From the NCBI RefSeq assembly GCF_965363235.1, contig NC_134843.1:2728001-2792000 (forward strand): 64,000 nucleotides of DNA, in the 5' to 3' direction. The translations under genes were made by a program, and so were the position numbers. The first letter of the stretch is position 1, and each line of letters opens with the position of its first letter. Below the pieces are notes generated by a model. The model saw nothing but the letters and a program-made list of their open reading frames with translations. It ran no database searches and was not told the DNA's origin. The stretch comes from Mytilus galloprovincialis (lineage: Eukaryota; Mollusca; Bivalvia; Mytilida; Mytilidae). Positions 9,417 to 18,816 of the stretch are shown piece after piece.

Positions 9417-9920
9417 ATGGCAGAAGAAAGACCTGTATTTAAAAAAGGGTATATTTGCCCAGTTGCTACATGTGGACAGGGCCCATTTAGTGTATTCCGA
9501 CAATACCAGAGACACTGGCATAGGAAACATGTTCGTGAGGTCAGAGAATTTAGTTGTATAGGATGTAATGATTCGTTTCCGCGCAGGCACCATGTTAAGG
9601 AGCACTTAATCAGCTTCCATCATTTCACACCACGTCATGCCAATCTCGTCATGCCATCATTACAGTCAACCATCACAGTTAATTTGAAGTATGTAAAACC
9701 TGGGAAGTGTATACCTCCGTTGTATGAAGACAGTACTAACATAGAGGTAGCTATGATTCAAGAAGAGGAGGAAGTGTATGAGGACGCACAGGAATATGTT
9801 CAACCTCAAGAATATGTAGAATACGGTGAGGGCGTCCCAAGAGACATGGAATACGAGTTGGTGGAGGAAAGTGGGAAGATGGTCATGAAACTGGTTCCGA
9901 AGAAAGACTTTTTATTTTGA
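9417..9920 (+). CDS. Retrotransposon ORF3: small C2H2 zinc-finger protein with acidic tail
   Basis: 167 codons, intact, between pol and the 3' LTR. The first finger-like unit has C14, C19, H33 and H38 (X4, X13, X4), slightly off the usual spacing. The second is a regular C2H2 finger with C47, C50, H63 and H68 (X2, X12, X4). Residues about 105-150 are rich in Glu, Asp and Tyr, followed by a short basic end. There is no signal peptide or membrane helix, so it is not an envelope protein. The fingers suggest nucleic-acid binding, and the acidic tail recalls a transcription-activation or chromatin-contact region; both are inferences. The acceptor two bases upstream argues for expression from a spliced RNA. 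It may be a captured host gene fragment or a lineage-specific accessory gene of the element. Confidence 0.85.
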   Translation: MAEERPVFKKGYICPVATCGQGPFSVFRQYQRHWHRKHVREVREFSCIGCNDSFPRRHHVKEHLISFHHFTPRHANLVMPSLQSTITVNLKYVKPGKCIPPLYEDSTNIEVAMIQEEEEVYEDAQEYVQPQEYVEYGEGVPRDMEYELVEESGKMVMKLVPKKDFLF

Positions 9921-10031
9921 ACATTTAAATTAATTATTTTTGTAAAATTTATATTCATGTATTGTGTATTTCATTCTTTAATTTATATTGACTTGTATAG
10001 ACCATTTATTGGTATTTGCAATGGTCTAGAT
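9921..10031 (+). other. Short 3' untranslated spacer of the element
   Basis: About 110 bp of AT-rich DNA between the zinc-finger ORF and the polypurine tract. Nothing else is visible. Confidence 0.5.
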
Positions 10032-10039
10032 GGGGGGAG
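10032..10039 (+). other. Polypurine tract
   Basis: GGGGGGAG directly abuts the 3' LTR. It is the expected RNase H-resistant primer for plus-strand DNA synthesis. Confidence 0.85.
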
Positions 10040-11220
10040 TGTGGCCGTGGAGCCTTGTTTCAAAATGTAAATTGTGCAATGTCATGGGACTTTCGACCTG
10101 GTTAATTGAAAAATATAGTATTTACACTTGGGAAACGTTCTTTGAACTTTAAATATTGATGTTACCTTATAATTTTGTCATTAAGTAACTTTTAAATCCC
10201 AAACTGTTATATTTTCCTTGAATTTAGCCATGCTTTTATTTAGAGGAGTTCCGAATATTATTATTTCTCTAGATTTTTCAATTGGGTGCGTTCGGAGATC
10301 TTTCTCTGTACGTTTTTCTAAATCGAGGCATAACAAGTTTTTAATAGTAAATTTCATTGGTTTAACTTATGTGTTGATATTTCTTATTGGGTTTGTAAAT
10401 TTAGATATAGTTTCTATAATTAGAACTTAACTAGTATATAAGGCCTACATATTCTTAATATCATTGCTTTTTATGCAAGAGCCACTTGTCTGTAACAGAC
10501 TCTTAAGGTAGGTGCCTATTAATTTAGGACTGTTTTCTACTAGCCAGCGTTAGTCTTCGACTATTAGCAAATTGGCTGATGCATTAGTTACGACTTACAA
10601 TGTTTGGCTTGTTGTATTACAAAACTTTGACAAAACTTTAAAAACTGTTAAGCTTCCACGTCTGGTTTTTCCCTTCCCACATTTAATTAAGTAGTCCGTT
10701 TATTTTATAAAACAAGTTTAGATAAGAAGTGTTAAGTAAGTAGGAAATTAAGGTTTTTCAATGTTATTTTAGAAAAGGGGAGATAACTTTGCCCAATTTT
10801 CACTATACTGTAATTTATAGAAGTGTTGATTTGATGTATACTTATATTAAATCCTGACATGTAGATTTGTAGTTATAACATCATTAAACTATGTGAACTT
10901 GATTGTCTTTATTTAAATAAGCTACCAAGAGGAGTCAAAGACTCAGGATCGAACTACAACAGAACCTAGAGCTTAGATATACCCTGTTTTAAAGGTTTAG
11001 TCATTAACATGACACCGTTCATATTATTTTGGTTGTTTTAGTCATTGTCAATAATTCTGGTTGTTCCTTTTTGGTTTTTGGTGGTTTGAATATTCCAATT
11101 TATCATTTAGGTTGATCTCATTGAACAATCATACCGTACTAAAACAGGACACCAACATTTACAAATAAATAATTCAGAAGTTACATGAAAAACAAGACAG
11201 GATAACTAGCTCCGGTTACA
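10040..11220 (+). repeat. 3' long terminal repeat
   Basis: 1181 bp, the same length as the 5' LTR and identical to it as far as I can read. Its AATAAA at 11164-11169 should direct 3' processing of the element RNA. It is followed by the target duplication AAAG at 11221-11224. Confidence 0.95.
11164..11169 (+). terminator. Polyadenylation signal of the retrotransposon
   Basis: AATAAA about 50 bp before the end of the 3' LTR, the usual site for ending the genomic RNA. The equivalent in the 5' LTR is at 3253-3258. Confidence 0.45.
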
Positions 11221-11255
11221 AAAGAAACCTCTATTGTTAGATTGACGTGTCTTAC

Positions 11256-11297
11256 CTTCGCTTTTCCTTTTCTCCCAGCCTTCTTTGTTCTAACCAT
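11256..11297 (-). CDS. Candidate first coding exon of a host gene (MVRTKKAGRKGKAK)
   Basis: On the minus strand ATG (11297-11295) opens 14 codons, MVRTKKAGRKGKAK, ending exactly at AAG|GTAAGA, a near-consensus splice donor (GT begins at 11255). The very basic Lys/Arg-rich start is common in nuclear or nucleolar proteins. An AT-rich TTTAAATA lies upstream. The retrotransposon LTR begins only about 35 bp into the putative intron, so the rest of the gene would lie beyond a 9-kb insertion in the opposite orientation. I could not find a second exon in bases 1-2128. I do not recognise the protein from so few residues. The call rests on composition plus splice site and remains tentative. Confidence 0.4.
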
Positions 11298-11639
11298 AAT
11301 CAACGATGACAACTTATCAAAAGTGAAAATATTCTTGTAACATGCGTGTATTCTGGTACCTATTGTAATCATTCTACTCTTTATTTAAACCAGTCAACAT
11401 TTTGGGTTATGCTAAAATAAGTATTGATGACCACATCCTAAGTGGGTTAACTAAGGCACCCAAAAAATAATTATTATATAAATAATACATATGGGAAAAA
11501 AATATTTTGCATTTCATATGTTAATTTTAAAAAACACATTGAAAAGTCTCGAAGGCTTTAATGACCATTGATGGTTGAAAGTCTAAAACGGGTTGACTTG
11601 AACTAAAAACATCAGACAAACATATATATACACCTTACA
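11298..11639. other. Spacer, possibly the promoter side of the minus-strand exon
   Basis: AT-rich DNA upstream (on the minus strand) of the candidate exon at 11256-11297. I see no gene or clear repeat. Confidence 0.4.
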
Positions 11640-12280
11640 TTTTTTTTAAACATAAAATATAATTGCTTATGATAATTGAAAATGAACTATTGCTTATGAT
11701 AATTGAAAAACAGACCAAAACATGAAAAAATAACATTGACCAATGAACCATGAAAATGAGGTCAAGGTCAGATGAACTGACCTGCCAGACTGACAAGTAC
11801 CCATTACTTTTATCCCATTCCCACATATATTTATCCTACCGTTATTTGAGAAACGGACATTCTCACATACCTTTAACTAGCTTGGCCGGTCACTGATCCA
11901 TGAAATGAGGTCGAGGTCAAGTGAAAACTGTCTGACGGGTACAAGGACCTTGCAGCATACGCACATACCAAATAAAGTTCTCCTATTACTTATGATATGA
12001 GCGACTTTAACATTACAAAAAAATCTTAACTTTTTTTTAAGTATTCACTGGACCATGAAAATGAGGTCAAGGACATTGAACATGTGGCTGACAGAAATTT
12101 CGTAACACTAGGCATCTATATACTAAGTATGAGATATGCATCCAGGTATTCCACCTTCTAAAATATCAAGTTTTTAAAAAGTTAGCTAACGCCGCCGCCG
12201 CCGTATCAACCGGATCACTATCCCAATGTCGAGCTTTCTGCGACAAAGGTGCAGGTTCGACAAAAAATCATGCATCTAAG
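11640..12280 (+). repeat. Interspersed repeat family A, copy 1
   Basis: It contains several units with the phrase CCATGAAAATGAGGTCAAGG, and ends in GGATCACTATCCC, a GAGCTTTCT phrase and a CGACAAAAAATC tail. The same order recurs at 54640-55395. I recognise this as an abundant bivalve repeat. It has no coding capacity, and the internal units look like a degenerate tandem array. Confidence 0.75.
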
Positions 12281-13552
12281 ACTAAGTTATCAACAGCCAA
12301 TGGGTTTAGTGTAAAATGTCATAAACAGTCGGAGAAAAACAAGACCTAGTGCAGTGCAGGTATCGACAGATTGAAGATCCATGAATGTATATATGTATAT
12401 AACAATAATATTTAGTTTGCTTTTAATTTACTGATAACAAAATCAATATAAAGTTTATAATCTGCATCCTAGTACTTAGAAGCAAATGACTGAGGAAGAA
12501 AAGTGGAGGACAGTGCCAAACAATCCCTATGGAACGAGATTTGGTAATGTTAATTCAATTGCATACCAAATTTTACTTAACTGAAAAATATTCATTTTTG
12601 ACTTACCGTTAACATGGTTAATGGTAGTCTCTTTAAAGTTTTTCAATGACTTAATCTTAGGGAAGATTTATGCTAAAAGTCATCAATGAAAATGAGGTCA
12701 AATACAAATGACTTATACCGGATGGACACCCCAGAGCACTGAACAAATAAAAAGAACCTGAATAGTTCACCTGGTAAAAAACTTTCATTTTAATTGATAT
12801 ATCGTGGTTACTAAACGTCAAGTGGCATATATTTCATGCATGTTCAAGACCAGTTAATTTTAGATTTATTTTAAATCTATTGGGATCCGATTATGTTGGC
12901 TTTTTTAACTTCTTATTTTTCAGCATTTTAGTAGATTTCCTATTAGTGATAGTGAATTCTGTTTCTAACTATCTTTTAAAGTGTTTTTTTTTTTTTTTTT
13001 TATTGTTTTCAAGATAGTTGATAAAATCATACTTCCTAAAAGGAACCTGACGATTTCAACCATATTGTCTTTTTTGTAGATTCACTATGCTGACTATTTT
13101 TGCTCTATAAAGTTTCTCTCTATTTTATTTATTTTTTTTTAAATGCCCCAAAATGTGTTAAAGTTGCAATATAAATATGTAAACAGTTTGTTGACAATTG
13201 AGGCCAGTCAGTCTTATTTGAAGATCTTACTGTGCTGAAAACTCTCTCATTCTAATTTGGTTTCCACATGAATACAAAAATTGGTTAAAATCTTCATACA
13301 GGAGCAAAAACCTCTCTACAGGGTCAACTGATGATTTCGGTCATCTTGACTTAATCATACACCATATAAAAGTAAAACAATGTTATTGTAGTCAGAACTT
13401 GTCCTGCTTATCATTTTCAGCAAGTCAGATATGCTCAACTGTATTATTTTTTTTGGGGAAAATCAGTATAAATGGACATATCTATTAACTTTTTTGCAAC
13501 AGCGGTCATGTTAACGTTTTAATGGGTACAATTTTCAAACTTAATTTCCTAA
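12281..13552. other. AT-rich spacer with repeat fragments
   Basis: No gene is seen. A fragment of the repeat family found at 23690-24300 lies near 12480-12600. A family A phrase (GAAAATGAGGTCAAAT) occurs near 12687. A run of about 20 T lies at 12985-13002. Confidence 0.5.
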
Positions 13553-14324
13553 TAGTGCGGTGACAGAAGTGTAAAAAGTCGTCTAGATCGCGAGTTTAAT
13601 CTCCCCAAATAACACACGGCTAAAAATGGTCTTAACTTAAAGACAAATATGTCTTCTTTAGTTTTTGCCCTGTCGTCAGAATTTCGTACGGTCACTTTTT
13701 TCTAAAAAGTCGTTTTAATGACTGGTAGTATATTGGAGAGTTTCAACCCCCCTTTTTCAAAATGAAAAAATGTGTATGTTTGCTTACATTTAATTGAAAT
13801 AGTTTTTCCTGAAGCTATTTTTGTATGTCAAAATATTCCATTCAGTATTTTATTTTCTTCTAATCTATAAAATTTGCGAAGTTTAGACTATTTGAAATTG
13901 AGGTAATTTTAATTGCAAATTCAGACTCAAACTTTAGTTTCCTCCTCATAGTAGTAATAAAAATTATTCCATAATATTTTAAGCATATAATATTTATTAA
14001 AACTAATTAGTGATAAAAATTTCGGAACCAAAATATGAAAAAAACCTTAAGAAATCAATGGAAAAAGAATTGAGTAAATATCTTCAATTTCAACACGGAA
14101 CCCAATCACTTGCCTTCCGTCACATTTTGTGTATTAGTCAATAATTTGCTCTCAAATGATATATGAAATTACCACCTTTTTCGCTATTATATACACATAT
14201 TTTCAATTACAGTGCACTGATATATGCCACATACTTTGTTTGTATATGTTTATATTCTATGTTTTTTCGTTATAAAACATCAAATATACTTTGTCAGAAA
14301 AGTCTTATTGTAAAATCAAAATAA

Positions 14325-15500
14325 TTGACGGATAGTTTCAGTAAATACTCCGTGATATGTCAAGTCCTTTGCAACTTGCTCAAAGAAAAGACAAAAGTCG
14401 TTGCATTTTATGCAGTGCATAATATGCCAAATAAAAACACCTCGATTGAAATTTTGAGTCAATTTACCAGTTTAGGGAAGTCGATTTTTGTATCTGCATT
14501 GCATAAAAGATTGGATGAGGTGAACATCAAGCTGTTTCATGCAACATGTGCAATAGCTGTTAATTTGAAAAACTCCGTGCAGGCAGTTATTCATCGTTCA
14601 TGCTACAAAACTTACACAAGTAAACATATTTGTTCCCCCTTTTAGAGCGAGGAAGCTTCTTGTCTAATATTTAATGACGACATACAACTATCTGACTGTT
14701 GTCCCTCAGTTTCGGATATTTGTACACGTTCTAGAATGCAGTCGTTCAACTGGAGCGCTTGTATATTGTGTTGCAACAAAATATTTTAGAAAGTAGAAAA
14801 TTACTCAAGTTTGAATCAGATGAGCGTATTAAAAATGTTTTATCCGTGTCAGATAAAGTTAAAGTTGAAATAGTTTCCCGTCCATCTTTTAAACTTCAAT
14901 CACTCTGTCATTTAGGTTGCATTACAAATTATTTGCTTAAAACGTAAAAAAAAAAATCCAAACCCGTTGAAGCAGATGTCTCAAAACACGATACTGCTTT
15001 TAGTAATTTTATTTTGGCTATTGACAACGATTCCTCATTGGTCATTCCTCATGACACCGTTACTCGATAAATATAGATCATTTCTTCCGGCTGATTCTAA
15101 TCTAAAATATTCTACATGTAAAATGCAGTCTAAACTAATTTATTTCTATAGAAATTCAGTTGTCAAACAACTTCAACAAGTTCAAGGCAAATGTAACATA
15201 ATATTTAATAGCAACATAACTATTTAAGATGCCATATAAGCTTCTAGTCAATTAAAAACTGACCTTAAAATCTCAATGTCAACTGTAATAGACACAAATA
15301 ACGGACAGATATTTCATTCCGCTGCAAGTTTACTTAGAAAAGACATCGAAACTCTAAAGAAGACTACCCAATTTCGGATGAATTGTCTCTTCGTTCTTGA
15401 TTCAGCCAATGCCTTCGTATTTATTGCAATTCATTCTATGGTTAATACTCAATGAAAATGCATACAGCCAAGACTATTCTCAGGAAATGACACCAGAGAA
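14325..15500 (+). pseudogene. Decayed ORF of an uncharacterised mollusc/cnidarian protein family inside a transposon
   Basis: Three consecutive plus-strand frames (14325-14645, 14759-14947, 14967-15227) and further pieces to about 15500 read as one protein broken by stops and frame changes. Recognisable blocks are an IHRSCYKTYT segment, a CX2C pair in SACILCCNK, an LDKYRSFLPADSNLKYSTCK block, and STVIDTNNGQIFHSAASLLR. I recall this arrangement from a very large family of uncharacterised proteins in molluscs and cnidarians with an HRxCY...CxxC region. Its function is unknown to me. It lies inside the inverted repeats at 13553 and 16890 in the same orientation, which suggests it is cargo or machinery of that element. 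It is clearly non-functional here. The family recognition is from memory and moderate in strength. Confidence 0.5.
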
Positions 15501-16039
15501 ATTGTGGAAATGCTAGGCAATTGTTGAGGCAATCGTTTTTTTTTTTTTTTCATTTAGGATTGGCTTTACAAATGTACCATGAGTTTGGTTCAAAACATCT
15601 TGTTGAAACATTGAATGCCAATGGATTTTATGCTTCTTAAAGTAAAGTGCGACGCTATCTAATGTGTTGCCAATCATGAAATTGAGCGAATTCAAGATAG
15701 TGCGTACGTCTCGTATAATGTTTCCCCAGCATCTTTGCGGACAAGCATATGGATGTCATCACACCTTCCTAAACCCCCTTTTAGATCTCTTTTAAAATCT
15801 TGGATGAATTGATAGGGGTGGTTTGAAGCTGGTATTTTTTTTTTGGAACAAATGTGTTCGGACTTCCTACAATACCTTGTCTGTACTTGTAAAGAAAAAC
15901 TCAAAATAAAGTGTTTGCTTTGAGCAGAACCTTTCATGTGCAGACCTGTGGTCATGAGTGAAATGTGAAGAATATTTGTATGTGTCTGTTTCAAGTCACG
16001 AGACGGTAATGCAGTGTTTCTATATACTATATTTGTTTA

Positions 16040-16160
16040 TTTCTTATTTTTTTGTACATTAATCAGGTCGTTAGAGACCTATAATTGTTTTATGCCTCAT
16101 TTGGTCTCATTTGGAGAGTTGTCTCATTTGCAATCATATCACATCTTCTTTTTTTATATG
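16040..16160 (+). repeat. Interspersed repeat family B, copy 1 (partial)
   Basis: This is the 3' portion of a mussel-type repeat with the phrases TTTGGTCTCATTTGGAGAG and TTGTCTCATTTGCAATCAT, ending in a T-rich tail. Other copies are at 20325, 20725, 25285 (minus), 26800, 36985, 50245, 53215 and 54480. Confidence 0.7.
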
Positions 16161-16956
16161 GAATACTTTTGAAGTTTTGGGTACGTTGCAAGGGACAAAA
16201 GGGGGAATATAGTTACAAAACCTATAATGTAATAGATATTAACCAGAGTTAAATACACAACAAAAGATAATAAATACTATGGTAGCAGTAATAAGTGTGA
16301 AAAAAACCCAAAAGCAACGAGTAGTCTATAAAAAAAAATGAAGTATCCGCAAATTCAATTTGAGGTCATATTTGACTGTAGTGTTCTATGGCTTTGTTTT
16401 GGTGACTCACCCACTATGATAGTTTAAAAATAATTTTAAAGTACATGTATTGTCCTGCATGACACTTGATTTTTACCTGAAATTGATATTTTTCATTAGA
16501 TTAAGGTGCTTTAAACATTTTATAGGTTGAAAACTTGATTTTTGAAGTTTTGTTTATAAAACGTCGTTTAAGATTTTTTTTGATAAAAAAAATCTCAATG
16601 ATTAAAGTTTATGTATAAAAACAAACATTACTAAAGCCAAAACAGTAACATTTATATATAGGTAGAGTTTAGAAATAGAAAAAAATGTCAAAATTGAAAC
16701 CCTCCCAAACTTTCACAGATTTTTACATATGACCTTTGACCTCAATTTTAAAAAAATGTGACCACATCAAGTCCTGACGACAGGCATATTATTATAGTAC
16801 ACAATTTCCTCTTTCCAATGATATATTATGTAGGTGTGTGTTCGGTGGGGAGATTAAATTCCAAAAAATCTGCCTTCAGTCACCGCACTATAAGGAACAT
16901 TAAGATATAGTCATCATGATTGCTTACATTTCCACCAGGAAACTTTGGACCATGTG

Positions 16957-17056
16957 CAATCTAATTAGAATATTGATCTCTGAATATTGATCTCTATTAC
17001 GTTATACTACATATATGAGTATAACGTAATCAGAGATCAATATTTTAATTAGATTG
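16957..17056. mobile_element. 100-bp near-perfect palindrome (tiny MITE)
   Basis: CAATCTAATTAGAATATTGA at the left pairs with TCAATATTTTAATTAGATTG at the right. ATTACGTTATACT pairs with AGTATAACGTAAT around the centre. The left arm carries an extra duplicated ATTGATCTCT. There is no coding capacity. Confidence 0.6.
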
Positions 17057-17380
17057 GGTCATGTGAGCTATTGCCATCACTCCTTCTTCTTCTTCTGTCA
17101 AAGTATATTTTAATCCCGATTTTAATTTAATATGTGTTAATACAAAATCTTATTAATATCCATTTACCATGGCAAAAAATATAAGATTTATAAAGAATGT
17201 TAAATTATCAAACTGAGACATAACGTTAGTATAGAAAGTTCCTGGAGACAAGCAAGCAGGAACAAGATAACGAGGATAGAAAAAAGGGATAATTTATGCT
17301 TCACCAAAAAAAATATTAAGGGGGAGGGAACTGGAAATTACCCAATGTTCACCCCTCAATTATAGGAGCTGAAACCAGAT
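17057..17380. other. Spacer
   Basis: AT-rich DNA, with nothing recognisable apart from a short (CTT)n run near 17085. Confidence 0.4.
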
Positions 17381-17890
17381 GAAGAGGGTAGTTTATGCTT
17401 CACAGAAAAATATTCGGGTAGCGTCACTTTTTCCATTCTAGAGTTATGCCCCTTTCTAAATGGAAAATTGCTGCATTTATTTTCTCCTTTTTCTAACTTC
17501 GTTTGCCTCAAACAAATTTCATGAAACTTATATGCAATGCTTATTACCGCAAAACATAGAACAGGCTTGTTTTTTGGTGGCCTCACCTTTACTGTTCTAG
17601 AGTTATGCCTTTTTATTTTGCTAAATTTATTTTCTCCTTTCTCTAACTTTCGTTTGCCTCAAACAAATGTTATGAATCTTATAAACAATGCTTATTACCA
17701 GAAAACACATATTAAGCACAAAAAATTGGATAGTGTCACTTTTACAGTTCCTGAGTTACGTTTCGTTTTAATCTTATGTATGCAAGCAGGGTTATCATCT
17801 GTGTCCCATGGACATATATCCCATTTATCTTATCTGGTGTCTGTTTACCCAACATTAAATGTCGTAAACTTTTGCTCGCATAAATATTGA
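17381..17890. repeat. Tandemly repeated interspersed element, about 180-bp units
   Basis: Two to three degenerate units share TTCTAGAGTTATGCC, TTATTTTCTCCTTT, GTTTGCCTCAAACAAAT and AATGCTTATTACC. A third partial unit starts near 17735 with TCACTTTTACAGTTCC. The open frame on the plus strand at 17537-17890 arises from this repeat and is not a gene. Confidence 0.6.
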
Positions 17891-18540
17891 GGACATATTT
17901 GAGCTTAAAGTCTTTGTTAACTGGCCAAGTGATTTGAATTCAACTTCATCAAAAACTACCTCGACCAAAAAAATTAACCAACAACTTTAACACGAAGTGG
18001 GACAGACGTCCGAACGGACGAACGAACGAACGGACATTATATTAGTAGCAACTCTATCTAAATAAAATCTATGAACGTGTGGCAATGATTTAAATTAGTG
18101 TCTCCTTCGAATTCACGACGGTCTTGAACATTTATGCTATTTATTAGTGTTTGGTACAGATAGGCTGTCACTGTGCACCACATTTCAACATAGAAACCTA
18201 ATGGGGAAAATCAGAGAACTCTCTGTCAGAAAACAGTTAAACATCCAAATATACTATCCACACCGATATGTGTCCACACTTGTTTTGTATATATTTTAAT
18301 TATTTCATGAAACAGTAAAATCCGGTAGTTAACAGGTATTTCTACTGAAGGGAATGTAGTAGCGCCACGCATTATATATATTCTTCTATGTTTGCAACAG
18401 TTTGCCAAACATAGGAAGAAATACCAAAAACTTGAATTAATGTGTGTAGCTAATACGCTTTAGTATTTATCATTTAGATTGATATTATTTTTTAGTCAGG
18501 TTTCATCAATTGTCTGAGTGAAACAAATACAAATGTAGTT
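17891..18540. other. Spacer
   Basis: No gene is seen. A short (GGACGAAC)-like simple repeat lies at 18005-18035. Confidence 0.4.
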
Positions 18541-18730
18541 AACTATACCCCCTTAATTTAGATTATAAGATATATCTAATTTCGTTTATTAGATATCTTA
18601 TTTAGTTTCAAAGATATCTCTATTAAATTATACGATATCTTATCAATATAAAATCAAGAAGATATGGTTTGTAAAGGTATAATTACCTTTGATATTTCTT
18701 TTACTTTATAAGATATCTATTTAATATTTT
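18541..18730. repeat. AGATATCT-rich segment
   Basis: Several AAGATATC/GATATCTT palindromic phrases occur at irregular spacing, similar in composition to the interior of the MITE at 19089-19644. I could not find the same terminal repeats, so this may be a related or degraded element. Confidence 0.45.
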
Positions 18731-18816
18731 AAAATATTTTGAAAGTTGAACGAATATAACAACAACTTACTGGTACCATAACTATTTTATTTACAAGTAA
18801 CTTTTCCATATTTCAG

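Larger units (their letters stand above)
2129..11220 (+). mobile_element. Complete Ty3/gypsy LTR retrotransposon, 9092 bp
   Basis: The order is 5' LTR, tRNA-Leu primer binding site, gag, pol (protease, reverse transcriptase, RNase H, integrase), a zinc-finger ORF, polypurine tract, 3' LTR. Both LTRs are 1181 bp, begin TGTGG and end TTACA, and I found no difference between them by eye. AAAG flanks both sides (2125-2128 and 11221-11224), a 4-bp target duplication. Domain order with integrase after RNase H places it in Ty3/gypsy (Metaviridae). All three reading frames are intact, so it looks recently inserted and possibly still competent. No env-like gene with signal peptide or membrane segment is present. 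Confidence 0.95.
13553..16890 (+). mobile_element. 3.3-kb DNA transposon with long terminal inverted repeats and TAA duplication
   Basis: The left end reads TAGTGCGGTGAC (13553) and the right end GTCACCGCACTA (to 16890), a perfect 12-bp inverted terminus. Similarity continues inward for about 150 bp, including TTTAATCTCCCC against GGGGAGATTAAA and CCTGTCGTCAG against CTGACGACAGG. TAA flanks both sides (13550-13552 and 16891-16893). A 3-bp TAA duplication is typical of PIF/Harbinger-like elements, though the superfamily is not proved. The interior holds decayed reading frames on the plus strand (14325-15500) and a later repeat insertion (16040-16160). Confidence 0.7.

Noticed and set aside
15692..15994. 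100-codon minus-strand frame
   Set aside because: It runs antisense within the decayed transposon and shows no known domain or splice context.
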